The notes under the pieces were generated by a model that was not told where the DNA came from, did no database searches, and was given only the letters and a program-made list of their open reading frames with translations. This document shows positions 5,991 through 14,190 of a DNA stretch of 21,945 nucleotides, piece after piece. Numbering within the stretch: position 1 is the stretch's first letter; every line of letters begins with the position of its first letter. The position numbers and the translations under genes were made by a program. This stretch comes from an uncultured Alistipes sp. (GTDB taxonomy: Bacteria; Bacteroidota; Bacteroidia; Bacteroidales; Rikenellaceae): the NCBI GenBank assembly GCA_949840605.1, contig CATKXN010000035.1, positions 1-21,945 on the forward strand, written 5' to 3'.

Positions 5991-8711
5991 TTGACACGCG
6001 TCGCACTCTTGATTTTCATTCTTTTGGGCTTTTCTCCCCTGCTCTCCGCACGCACCGTGCGGAGCGGATCGCCGCAGGCATACCGCAGCTACCGCCCCGT
6101 ACGGACCACGATCGTCGTCGAGGACAAGGCGACGGAGGACCCGCTGATCGGAGCCACGGTCTCGATCATGAGCGGCGCCGACACGCTGCGGGGCACCACC
6201 TCCAAGGAAGATTTCTACCGCACGCTGGCCGTCTACAAGTGCGACCGCATCTTCCGCGACTCGGTCGACCTGGAGGTCTCCTACCTCGGGTACAAGCCCT
6301 ACAGGAAGCGGTTCGCCGCGACCGAATTCCGGAGCCGCATCGAGGTCAAAATGGAGGTCGACGAACAGTCGATCGCCCAGGTCGTGGTCGTGGGCAAACG
6401 GATCGCCATGGTCTTCAAGGGCGACACCACGGTTTACGACGCCGGGGCGTTCAAAACGATGGCCGACGACCGCTTCGAAGAGCTCCTGAAACAGCTTCCG
6501 GGAGTCGAGATCCGGGACAACAAGATTCTCGCCGGCGGCGAGGAGGTCAAACGGGTGCTGATTGACGGCAAAAACTTTTTCGGCAACAAATCCCAGTACG
6601 CGCTGACCGACCTCGAAGCCTCGGACGTCAAGAGCGTGCGGGTCTACGAGGACCTCAGCCCCGAAGCCAAGCGGCAGGGCAACACCACGGCCCGGAAGGA
6701 GAAGGTGATGGATGTCGAGACCAAGTCGAAACGCAGCGTCCTCCAGGGCGGCAATCTGGAGGGTTCGATCGGCGCGAGCCTCGAGAAAGACTACTCCGGA
6801 CGGCACGAAATCCGCCATTCGGAGGCCGGGACCTACTACCGCAACAGCGAAAAAGGCAACTGGCGGATCGAAGCCTCCAACCGGAAAGACGACAACTCCC
6901 AGGCGGAGAACGCTTCGTTCAATTCGAAGCTCACGCCGACGAAGCAGACCGACGCCCGGGCGGAGTACACCTACCGCCGCGGCGACTCGACGACGGTCTC
7001 GACCACGGTCGATTTCCAGCGCAGCCGCCAAAGCAGCGTCTCCCGCTCGATGACGGAGTATTTCCCGACGGACGATTATACCCTGCGCACCGAGGAGAAC
7101 TCCGGAGAATCCCTCTCCAGGAGCCTTTCGGCAAGCATCAACAATCTGACCAACATCCATCGCAGGAAGAACGCCTTCTTGGCCATAACGAACATCCGGT
7201 TCGACAACGGGGATTCGCACAGCCGCAGCAACACCTTCCGGCGTATCGACGACGACGAGACCCGCACGCACCTCGACAACGATTCCGACGACCGGAACCT
7301 CGGTTTCAGCATCCAACTCAACTATCACATCGCACTCTCCGAAAAGTCGTCGCTGTCGTTCTGGGTCAACGGCGATTACGGCACGCAGGACCAGAACGGC
7401 TGGCAGATCGACACGACGGCTTCGGTCCAGGGCCTGCAGGTCAAGCTGCGCAACGACGGCGACGGCCGCCGGTACGGTTTCGAGACATCGGTAGATTACG
7501 GCTATAAGATCGGGGAAAACATCCGGTTCTCGGCCGCCTATTCCTTCAAGCGCAGCTACGACCGTTCGAAAATGCTGGCCGTGGATTTTCTCGGCGACCC
7601 GCAGGGACAACTGGACCCCGTGAACTCCTACAGCTACACGAACGACAGCTATTCCCACAATCTGCAAGCCGGCCTCCACTACGGCCGCGACGAACTCTGG
7701 ATCATGGGCTCCCTCATGGGATCGGTACACCGGATCGCCCGCGACGAACGTTTCCCGGAGAAAGGACGCTTTCCGAGGACCTTCTACCAGCTGACCCCCA
7801 TGTTCAACCTCATGGCCGGCAAACCCGCCCGGCGGTTTTCCATGACCGTCATGTCCATTTCGCAGATGATCTCCACCGAATCGCTGCGCTCGACGATCGA
7901 CGCCACGAACCCCCTCTCGCTGCGGGCCGGAAATCCCGACCTCAAACTGCCGAACGACATGGCGTTGATGACGGGAATCTCCTTCAACAACGCACCGAAG
8001 GCGCGCACCTTCTCGATCCGGTTCAGCGGCGGATACACCTTCAACTACATCGCCTCGCGGCGCATCCTGTTCCTCGAAGAGACCTACCTCCCCCGATACG
8101 ACTATACGGCCCAGAAGGGTGCGCAGCTCTCGACGCAGACCAACGTCGAAGGGTGTTACAAACTCGGCGGCTCGGCCGATTTCTCCCAGCAGCTCTCCTC
8201 GCTGCGCTCGACGGTCAGCGCAGCAGTCGACTACCGGTTCCAGCAGACCCCCTATTTCCTCGACGAGACGCTCTGCCACTCGGGCCGCCATACGCTCTCG
8301 TTCCGCGCCGGCTTCGAATCGGGCTTTTCGAGCAAGGTCAAGATCTCCGTCTCCTCCGTGACCTCGATGAGTTCCTACACCACGCAGAACAGCACCACGC
8401 AGGACCTGCAGGAAATAGTCCGCGCCCGGCTCGACCTGCGCTTCGGGAAGTATTTCGTCTCCGTGGCGAACGCCTACGAATTCTACTGCAACAGCAATTC
8501 GCATACGCTCACGCGCCACAACGTGATCCTCAACGCCGCGGCGGGCCGCAAGTTCGGCAAGGAGAACCGGCTGGGGATTTCGGTGGGCGTCGTCGACATC
8601 CTCAACCGCCCGGACTATGCCTCGACGGTCTTCGAGACCGACTACATGCGCACCTCCTCGACCTCCTACCTGGGCCGTTACGGCTACCTGCGCATGGCGT
8701 ACACATTCTGA
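5991..8711 (+). CDS. Outer-membrane beta-barrel receptor with plug domain (TonB-linked, PF14905-like), second copy
   Basis: The protein has the same architecture as the preceding gene and is about 906 residues. It has a signal peptide (MTRVALLIFILLGFSPLLSA), a regulatory-type beta-sandwich (residues about 35-120, EDPLIGATVSIMSGADTLRG), and a plug with LPGVEI and VLIDGKNFFGNK. The long barrel ends in a final strand with C-terminal aromatic residues (LRMAYTF), the usual outer-membrane assembly signal. No ATG precedes the signal peptide in frame. TTG 5991 gives a good signal peptide and lies a plausible distance after the -7-like element. TTG 5958 would lie inside that element. The match to its neighbour suggests old tandem duplication with strong divergence. 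The middle of the protein (NNLTNIHRRKNAFLAITNIRF and following) continues the barrel pattern. There is no SusD partner. Function beyond surface binding or transport is not deducible. Confidence 0.83.
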   Translation: MTRVALLIFILLGFSPLLSARTVRSGSPQAYRSYRPVRTTIVVEDKATEDPLIGATVSIMSGADTLRGTTSKEDFYRTLAVYKCDRIFRDSVDLEVSYLGYKPYRKRFAATEFRSRIEVKMEVDEQSIAQVVVVGKRIAMVFKGDTTVYDAGAFKTMADDRFEELLKQLPGVEIRDNKILAGGEEVKRVLIDGKNFFGNKSQYALTDLEASDVKSVRVYEDLSPEAKRQGNTTARKEKVMDVETKSKRSVLQGGNLEGSIGASLEKDYSGRHEIRHSEAGTYYRNSEKGNWRIEASNRKDDNSQAENASFNSKLTPTKQTDARAEYTYRRGDSTTVSTTVDFQRSRQSSVSRSMTEYFPTDDYTLRTEENSGESLSRSLSASINNLTNIHRRKNAFLAITNIRFDNGDSHSRSNTFRRIDDDETRTHLDNDSDDRNLGFSIQLNYHIALSEKSSLSFWVNGDYGTQDQNGWQIDTTASVQGLQVKLRNDGDGRRYGFETSVDYGYKIGENIRFSAAYSFKRSYDRSKMLAVDFLGDPQGQLDPVNSYSYTNDSYSHNLQAGLHYGRDELWIMGSLMGSVHRIARDERFPEKGRFPRTFYQLTPMFNLMAGKPARRFSMTVMSISQMISTESLRSTIDATNPLSLRAGNPDLKLPNDMALMTGISFNNAPKARTFSIRFSGGYTFNYIASRRILFLEETYLPRYDYTAQKGAQLSTQTNVEGCYKLGGSADFSQQLSSLRSTVSAAVDYRFQQTPYFLDETLCHSGRHTLSFRAGFESGFSSKVKISVSSVTSMSSYTTQNSTTQDLQEIVRARLDLRFGKYFVSVANAYEFYCNSNSHTLTRHNVILNAAAGRKFGKENRLGISVGVVDILNRPDYASTVFETDYMRTSSTSYLGRYGYLRMAYTF

Positions 8712-8773
8712 ACGAAACGGAACCGAAATGTGAACGAGTTTCGGATTATTTCGGGTATTTTCACAGATTTTTG

Positions 8774-8781
8774 TAACTTTG
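8774..8781 (+). promoter_or_regulatory. -7 element for the alpha-galactosidase/regulator unit
   Basis: TAACTTTG is a full match to TAnnTTTG, with an A/T-rich stretch upstream. It is 31 bases before ATG 8813, which gives a leader of about 25 nucleotides. Confidence 0.65.
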
Positions 8782-8812
8782 GGGTCATAACGACACTTTT
8801 ACGCCCTGACCC

Positions 8813-11017
8813 ATGATGAGAAACCGACTGCTAACCATCCTCACCGCCGCCCTGACCGCAGGCGCGGCGTCCGCTGCTGCGCCGCAGCAGCTTATCGACA
8901 TCCGCACCGACGACGTATCGATCGTGTTCGTCGCCCGCCCCGACGGGGAGGTCTGCCTCCGCCATTTCGGAAGCCGCATCGACGATCCGTCCCCGCTGGC
9001 AGATTTCAAGAGCTCGCGCCGCGGCGACCACGGAACCGACGATCCGGCATATTCCGCGATGGGCGGGCGGAATTTCCGCGAACCGGCCCTGCGCGTCACC
9101 CACGCCGACGGGGATATGAACACCGAACTGCGCTACGTGTCGCACTCGTCGCGGCAGTTGGCCGACCCCAATGTCACCGAAACCGTCGTGAAGATGACCG
9201 ACTGCTGCCAGGCGCTGGACGTCGAGCTGGTCTTCACGGCCTACGCCCGGGAGAACGTCGTCACCACGCACACGGTGATCCGCAACCGCGAGGAGGGTCC
9301 CGTCACGCTGCACAGCTTCTACTCCTCGGCCCTGACGCTGAAATCCGACAAATACCTGCTGACGCACCTCTACGGCGCCTGGGCGCGCGAGGCGCAGGTC
9401 GACCACACGCTGCTGACCCACGGGTCGAAAAGCATCGAATCGACGCGCGAGGTGCGCACCCCCCACACCGAGACTCCCTCCTTCATGCTCACGCTGGGGA
9501 GCGACGCGTTCAGCGAGAACTGCGGCGAGGTCATCGCCGGAGCGCTGGCGTGGAGCGGCAATTTCCGCCTCAATTTCGAGGTGGACGAATACGACGTGCT
9601 GACGGTGCTTGCCGGCGCCAACCCCAACGCCTCGGAGTACCGGCTGCGCCCGGGCGAATCGTTCACCACGCCGGAGATGATCTACACCCACTCGCTGCGC
9701 GGTGCCGGAGGCGCCTCGCGCAACCTCCACGACTGGGCCCGCAACTACGGCGTCTACCATGCCGAGCGGGTGGTCCCGACGCTGCTCAACAGCTGGGAGG
9801 GAGCCTATTTCGACTTCGACGCCAAGGTGCTGAAGCAGATGATCGACGCCGCCGCCTCGATGGGCCTCGAAATGTTCGTGCTCGACGACGGATGGTTCGG
9901 CAACAAGTACCCGCGCAACGCCGCCAACGCCGGACTGGGCGACTGGCAGGTCAACCGCAGGAAGCTCCCCGCAGGCATCGACGACATCGCCTCCTACGCA
10001 CACCGCAAGGGACTGAAATTCGGCATCTGGATCGAACCCGAAATGGTCAACCCCCGGAGCGAACTGGCCGAGAAGCATCCCGACTGGGTCGTGCGCCCGC
10101 CCAAGCGCGAAGCGCCCGAAACCCGCCGGCAATGGCTGCTGGACCTCTCGAACCCCGCCGTGCAGGACTTCGTCTTCGAGGTCTTCGACAACACGATGAA
10201 GCTCTCGGACAAGATCGACTACATCAAGTGGGACGCCAACCGCAACGCCAACAACGTGGGTTCGGCCTACCTGCCCGCCGACGAACAGTCGCACTTCTGG
10301 ATCGACTACGCGCAGGGATTCTATAAGGTGATGGAGCGCATCCGGGCCAAATACCCCGACGTACTGATCCAGGCCTGCGCCTCGGGCGGCGGCCGCGTGG
10401 AGTACGGGGCGCTCCGGCATTTCGACGAATTCTGGACCAGCGACAACACCGAAGCGCTGTCGAGGGCCCGCATCCAGTACGGCACGAGCCTCTTCTATCC
10501 GGCCGTGGCGATGGGTTCGCACGTCTCGGCCGTGCCCAACCACCAGACGGGCAACGTCACGCCGATCAAGTTCCGCTTCGACATGGCCTGCGCCGGACGC
10601 CTCGGCATGGAGCTCCAGCCCAAGCAGATGACCGACGCCGAGAAGGAGTTCGCGCGCCGCGCCATCGCCAGCTACAAGGAGTACCGCGACGTCGTGATGC
10701 AGGGCGACCTCTACCGCATCGGCACGCCCTACGACGAGAACGGATGCTACGGCGTGCTGTACGTCGCCAAGGACAAGCGTCAGGCCGTGCTGTTCGCCTA
10801 CAGCCTGCGTTACCAGGGGCGTTCGCTGATCCCGAAGTTCCGGCTCGACGGACTCGACCCCAAGACCGGATACACCGTGCGGGAGCTGAACGTCGACAAG
10901 CCCCGGTTCTGGTTCGACGGCAAGACCCTCAGCGGGGAACTGCTCATGAACGCCGGCATCAACCCCCATTTGTCGAAGATTTACGACAGCGCCGTATTCA
11001 TCCTGAAAGCGCAGTAG
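8813..11017 (+). CDS. Exported alpha-galactosidase, glycoside hydrolase family 36
   Basis: The 734-residue enzyme should release terminal alpha-linked galactose from raffinose-type or galactomannan side chains. An N-terminal signal peptide (residues 1 to about 22, ending ASAAA) points to the periplasm, although many GH36 enzymes are cytoplasmic. Residues about 25-300 form the N-terminal beta-sandwich. The TIM barrel follows, with LDDGWFG, WIEPEMVNP, DYIKWDANR, CASGGGR and WTSDNTE. By family knowledge D474 (KWD) is the nucleophile and D544 (SDN) the acid/base. Size and residue spacing fit the large tetrameric GH36 subgroup. ATG 8813 and 8816 are adjacent and equivalent. The DUF6377 regulator starts eight bases downstream, so the two are almost certainly co-transcribed. 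GH36 also contains alpha-N-acetylgalactosaminidases, so specificity for GalNAc cannot be excluded from the sequence alone. Confidence 0.93.
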   Translation: MMRNRLLTILTAALTAGAASAAAPQQLIDIRTDDVSIVFVARPDGEVCLRHFGSRIDDPSPLADFKSSRRGDHGTDDPAYSAMGGRNFREPALRVTHADGDMNTELRYVSHSSRQLADPNVTETVVKMTDCCQALDVELVFTAYARENVVTTHTVIRNREEGPVTLHSFYSSALTLKSDKYLLTHLYGAWAREAQVDHTLLTHGSKSIESTREVRTPHTETPSFMLTLGSDAFSENCGEVIAGALAWSGNFRLNFEVDEYDVLTVLAGANPNASEYRLRPGESFTTPEMIYTHSLRGAGGASRNLHDWARNYGVYHAERVVPTLLNSWEGAYFDFDAKVLKQMIDAAASMGLEMFVLDDGWFGNKYPRNAANAGLGDWQVNRRKLPAGIDDIASYAHRKGLKFGIWIEPEMVNPRSELAEKHPDWVVRPPKREAPETRRQWLLDLSNPAVQDFVFEVFDNTMKLSDKIDYIKWDANRNANNVGSAYLPADEQSHFWIDYAQGFYKVMERIRAKYPDVLIQACASGGGRVEYGALRHFDEFWTSDNTEALSRARIQYGTSLFYPAVAMGSHVSAVPNHQTGNVTPIKFRFDMACAGRLGMELQPKQMTDAEKEFARRAIASYKEYRDVVMQGDLYRIGTPYDENGCYGVLYVAKDKRQAVLFAYSLRYQGRSLIPKFRLDGLDPKTGYTVRELNVDKPRFWFDGKTLSGELLMNAGINPHLSKIYDSAVFILKAQ

Positions 11018-11024
11018 CGGGTCC

Positions 11025-12635
11025 ATGAAATCGCGAAAGCCCATATCCCTGCTCCGGAGTCTGCTGCTGTGCGGCATGGCCGTCCTGACCGCCTGCGGCC
11101 GGAACGACACCGCACCGCTCGAAGGAGAGCTGGACTACCTGATCAGGAACAAACGGCTTTTCGACGAAAAGAAGGAGGAGCGGATCGAGGGTTTCCGGCG
11201 GATGCTGTGCATGACCAAACTGACTCCGGAACAGGAATACGCGATCAACGACAGTCTCAGCGAAGTTTTTTACAAATACCGGCTGGACTCCGCCATCCGC
11301 TACGGAGAACGCAATCTGGAACTCGCCCGCCGGCTCGGCGACCGCGACCGCACCGCCTCCGCCGCAATCCGCCTCGCCCGGTTCTATTCGTCCCGCGGCG
11401 CCTGCATCGAGGCCCGGCAGCTGCTCGACTCGATTCGCCGGGAATTGCCTCCCGGCTTTCTCGAACTCTATTACCGGACCTATATATTCTTCTACGACTG
11501 CTATAAAGTCTTCTCCGGTTCGAGCCGGCCGACGGACAACCGGGAGATTTACCGGGATTCGCTCCGGCGGCATCTCGGAATCCCGGCGAATACGTCCGAA
11601 ACCCGGGAGCAGGCCGAGCAGCGGCTGCTGAACCAACTCGTGCAGACACCGCCCGGAACCCCCGATTATGCCATGGTCGCCAACTCCCTGGGCAGCCACT
11701 ACCGGGCCAACGGCGACGACTGGCTGGCGAAAAAATATTACACCCTCTCGGCGATCGCCGACATTCAGAACGCCACGAAGGAGAACGACGCGATACTCTC
11801 CCTGGCGAAGGTCTACTTCGATCACAAGGATTATTCGCGGGCCTACAAATACACCCAGTCGGCCCTCGAAGACGCCCTCTGCAGCAACATGCAGTTCCGG
11901 ATCGTCCGGATGACCGAACTCGCCACGATCATCATCGCCTCGCACCAGGACAAAGAGGCCAAAACCAAGCTCAAGCTGCAGCACTACCTGATCCTGATCA
12001 GCGTTCTTTCGGCAGTGCTCATCCTGCTGTTCGTCTTCGTCTACAAGCAGGTCCGGAAGCTCTCGCGGGTGCGGAAGGAGCTCTCGGGAACCAACGCCGA
12101 ACTCGCCCGGCTGAACATCGAACTGAACGAGATCAACGAACAGCTGACCGATGCGAACACCGTCAAGGTACAGTACATCGCCCGCTTCTTCGACCTCTGC
12201 TCGATGTACATCGACAAGATGGACAACTACCGCAAGTCGCTGAAAAAGCTGGCGCAGGAACGGAAACCCGACGAACTCTACCGCTGCCTGAAATCCACCT
12301 CCATGCTCGAGAACGAGCAGGAGGAGCTCTTCCGGAATTTCGACGAGATCTTCCTGAACCTCTACCCGACCTTCATCGAGGAGTTCAACGAACTGCTGGT
12401 CGAGAGCGAACGGGTCACGCCGAAATCCGGCGATCTGCTGAACAAGGAGCTGCGCATCTACGCCCTGATCCGGCTGGGCATCACCGACAGCGTAAGGATC
12501 GCATCGTTCCTGCGCTGCTCGCTGAGCACGGTCTATAACTACCGGACCCGGATGAGAAACCGGGCCGCCGCGTCGCGGGACGATTTCGAAAAAACAGTCA
12601 TGAAAATCGGCAGCATCCGCCGGAACGATACGTAA
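11025..12635 (+). CDS. DUF6377-type membrane-anchored regulator with TPR-like domain and C-terminal HTH
   Basis: The 536-residue protein opens with a lipoprotein-type signal ending LTAC (C24). It continues with helical TPR-like repeats (residues about 60-310, including LDSAIRYGERNLELARRLGD and YFDHKDYSRAYKYTQSALED). One strong transmembrane helix follows (about 320-341), then a coiled coil (about 343-375, LSGTNAELARLNIELNEINE). The cytoplasmic part ends in a helix-turn-helix-like block at about 478-516 (IYALIRLGITDSVRIASFLR, then CSLSTVYNYRTRMRNRA). This is the layout of the Bacteroidota DUF6377 family: a periplasmic sensing portion linked through the membrane to a putative DNA-binding end. 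The N-terminus could instead be an uncleaved anchor. It lies eight bases after the GH36 gene and ahead of the oxidoreductase/Tat operon, so it could regulate either or both. No terminator is visible after it. Confidence 0.8.
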   Translation: MKSRKPISLLRSLLLCGMAVLTACGRNDTAPLEGELDYLIRNKRLFDEKKEERIEGFRRMLCMTKLTPEQEYAINDSLSEVFYKYRLDSAIRYGERNLELARRLGDRDRTASAAIRLARFYSSRGACIEARQLLDSIRRELPPGFLELYYRTYIFFYDCYKVFSGSSRPTDNREIYRDSLRRHLGIPANTSETREQAEQRLLNQLVQTPPGTPDYAMVANSLGSHYRANGDDWLAKKYYTLSAIADIQNATKENDAILSLAKVYFDHKDYSRAYKYTQSALEDALCSNMQFRIVRMTELATIIIASHQDKEAKTKLKLQHYLILISVLSAVLILLFVFVYKQVRKLSRVRKELSGTNAELARLNIELNEINEQLTDANTVKVQYIARFFDLCSMYIDKMDNYRKSLKKLAQERKPDELYRCLKSTSMLENEQEELFRNFDEIFLNLYPTFIEEFNELLVESERVTPKSGDLLNKELRIYALIRLGITDSVRIASFLRCSLSTVYNYRTRMRNRAAASRDDFEKTVMKIGSIRRNDT

Positions 12636-12647
12636 AGACTCCATAAT

Positions 12648-12742
12648 CACTACATTTTTTTGCCATTCATTAAACATCATCCGACTGACAACGAGCGACA
12701 TAAGCGAAAACAGGCACTACATTTTGAGGTATAATCATCCGA
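12648..12742. repeat. Two interleaved direct-repeat pairs in the operon promoter region
   Basis: The 11-mer cactacatttt occurs at 12648-12658 and again at 12715-12725. The 9-mer atcatccga occurs at 12676-12684 and again at 12734-12742. The order is A-B-A'-B', all between the DUF6377 gene and the -7 element at 12761. Paired direct repeats upstream of a promoter can be operator half-sites. No binding protein is shown by the sequence. Confidence 0.45.
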
Positions 12743-12760
12743 ACCGGCATTTATAAAGGC

Positions 12761-12768
12761 TATTTTTG
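12761..12768 (+). promoter_or_regulatory. -7 element for the oxidoreductase/Tat operon
   Basis: TATTTTTG matches TAnnTTTG in an A/T-rich setting within the 203-base gap 12636-12838. Initiation near 12775 would give a leader of about 65 nucleotides before ATG 12839. Nothing else recognisable, such as a terminator for the upstream gene, is found in the gap apart from the direct repeats. Confidence 0.6.
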
Positions 12769-12838
12769 TAAGGCAGGCCGCAGGTTTCCGGATTTTGCGG
12801 ACGCTGCCGAATTAACCAATCTTTACCAGACTACAAAA

Positions 12839-13912
12839 ATGAACCCCATCAGAATCGGTTTGATCGGCCTCGGACGAATGGGAGGCTTTTTCCTCGAAGA
12901 ACTCCGGAAAAGCGAAAAATGGGAGGTCGCCTACATCTGCGACATATCGCCCGAATCGCGCGCCCGGGCGCAGAAACTCGCCCCCGAGGCGAAAGTCATC
13001 TCCGACGAACAGGAGATCTTCGACGATCCCTCAGTACAGGTCGTGGGTCTGTTCGCCCTGGCCGACTCGCGTAAATCGCAGATCGAAAAGGCCTTCGCCT
13101 GCGGAAAACACGTCATTGCGGAAAAACCCATCTCCGACTGCGTCGAGAACGAATGGAAAGCCGTCGAGCTGGCCGAAAACACGCAGCTGTTCTCCACGGT
13201 CAACCTCTATCTGCGCAACTCTTGGTACCACAAGACGATCAAGGATTTCATCGACCAGGGAGAGATCGGCGAACTGGCCATCATCCGGGTCTGCCACATG
13301 ACCCCGGGACTGGCCCCCGGCGAGGGACACGAGTTCGAAGGCCCCGCCTTCCACGACTGCGGCATGCACTACGTGGACATCGCACGCTGGTACGCCGAGT
13401 CCGAATTCCAGACCTGGAACGCCCAGGCGCTGCGGATGTGGAACTACAAGGAGCCGTGGTGGCTCCAGTGCCACGGCACGTTCGAGAACGGCGTGGTGTT
13501 CGACATCACCCAGGGGCACGTCTACGGACAGCTGGCCCAGACCCAGACGCACAACTCCTATATCGACATCATCGGCACGAAGGGCATAGCCCGCATGACC
13601 CATGACTTCAAGACCGCGATCGTCGAACTCCACGGCGTGACGCAGACCCACCGGCTCATACAGCCCTACGGCGGCAAAAACATCGACGTGCTGTGCCGCC
13701 TTTTCGCACAGCAGATCGAGACCGGCGTGCGCAGCGAAACGCTCCCCACGTTCCGCGATGCGGCGATCGCCTCGGAATACGCCTGGCGGTTCCTGCAGGA
13801 CGCCCGCAAACACGACCTGCCGGCCATCGGGGAGCTGGAGACGCTCCGGCAGATCCACGAACGCCGCCGCACGATGAAAAACGGATACGGCCTGCTCCGC
13901 AAACAGGCCTGA
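12839..13912 (+). CDS. Gfo/Idh/MocA family NAD(P)-dependent oxidoreductase, cytoplasmic
   Basis: The 357-residue protein has an N-terminal Rossmann fold starting at the dinucleotide-binding loop (IGLIGLGRMGG, residues about 5-15). E95-K96-P97 is the conserved EKP motif, whose lysine takes part in catalysis in this family. The C-terminal alpha/beta domain carries FHDCGMHYVDIARWY, with D173 and H177 as the likely catalytic pair. The family oxidises or reduces a sugar or cyclitol hydroxyl, often at C3. There is no signal peptide or Tat motif, so it should act in the cytoplasm, unlike its exported relative two genes downstream. It is the first gene of a six-gene run; tatA begins 44 bases after it. 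A role as the cytoplasmic reductase for a 3-keto-sugar made outside is inferred from context, and the substrate is unknown. Confidence 0.88.
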   Translation: MNPIRIGLIGLGRMGGFFLEELRKSEKWEVAYICDISPESRARAQKLAPEAKVISDEQEIFDDPSVQVVGLFALADSRKSQIEKAFACGKHVIAEKPISDCVENEWKAVELAENTQLFSTVNLYLRNSWYHKTIKDFIDQGEIGELAIIRVCHMTPGLAPGEGHEFEGPAFHDCGMHYVDIARWYAESEFQTWNAQALRMWNYKEPWWLQCHGTFENGVVFDITQGHVYGQLAQTQTHNSYIDIIGTKGIARMTHDFKTAIVELHGVTQTHRLIQPYGGKNIDVLCRLFAQQIETGVRSETLPTFRDAAIASEYAWRFLQDARKHDLPAIGELETLRQIHERRRTMKNGYGLLRKQA

Positions 13913-13956
13913 ACGACAGACAGCGAATTGATTAAACCCCTAAAAAACCATCGACT

Positions 13957-14166
13957 ATGAACTATCCACTATTTTTCGGCAACCTGGGCGCCGGCGAGAT
14001 CATCGTCATCGCGCTCATCGTCCTGCTGCTTTTCGGCGGGAAAAAGATTCCGGAACTCATGAAAGGAATCGGAAAAGGCGTCCGGAGCTTCAAGGAGGGA
14101 ATGAACAATATCGAGAAGGATATCGAAAACCCCGATCCCGATCCGAAAGATACGAACAATCACTAA
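13957..14166 (+). CDS. tatA: Twin-arginine translocase subunit TatA (TatA/E)
   Basis: This 69-residue protein has the TatA layout. A short periplasmic N-terminus is followed by one membrane helix ([14 protein letters not shown], residues about 13-26), the hinge FGGKKIPEL, an amphipathic helix ([15 protein letters not shown]) and an acidic tail. TatA forms the pore or membrane-weakening assembly that lets folded proteins cross the inner membrane. No TatB-like gene is present, as in minimal TatAC systems where TatA does both jobs. It lies between two Gfo/Idh/MocA oxidoreductase genes, 24 bases before the one with a twin-arginine signal, and tatC closes the same run at 18294. An A-rich leader (ctaaaaaacc) precedes ATG 13957. 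Confidence 0.93.
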   Translation: MNYPLFFGNLGAGEIIVIALIVLLLFGGKKIPELMKGIGKGVRSFKEGMNNIEKDIENPDPDPKDTNNH

Positions 14167-14190
14167 TCCAACCTTAAAATATCAGAAACG

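Noticed and set aside
5979..8519. 846-codon open frame on the minus strand opposite the second receptor gene
   Set aside because: Same mirror effect: the composition follows the complement of the real gene and there is no promoter or recognisable motif.
3045..8711. SusCD polysaccharide utilisation pair
   Set aside because: No SusD-like lipoprotein follows either barrel gene; the next gene after the second is GH36.
8723..8744. CCGAAA/TTTCGG hairpin after the second receptor gene as a terminator
   Set aside because: The stem is six pairs with a ten-base loop and no T run follows, so it is too weak to call.
8831..11110. 759-codon open frame opposite the alpha-galactosidase gene
   Set aside because: The plus-strand GH36 has catalytic motifs in order; the antisense product is low-complexity and unrecognisable.
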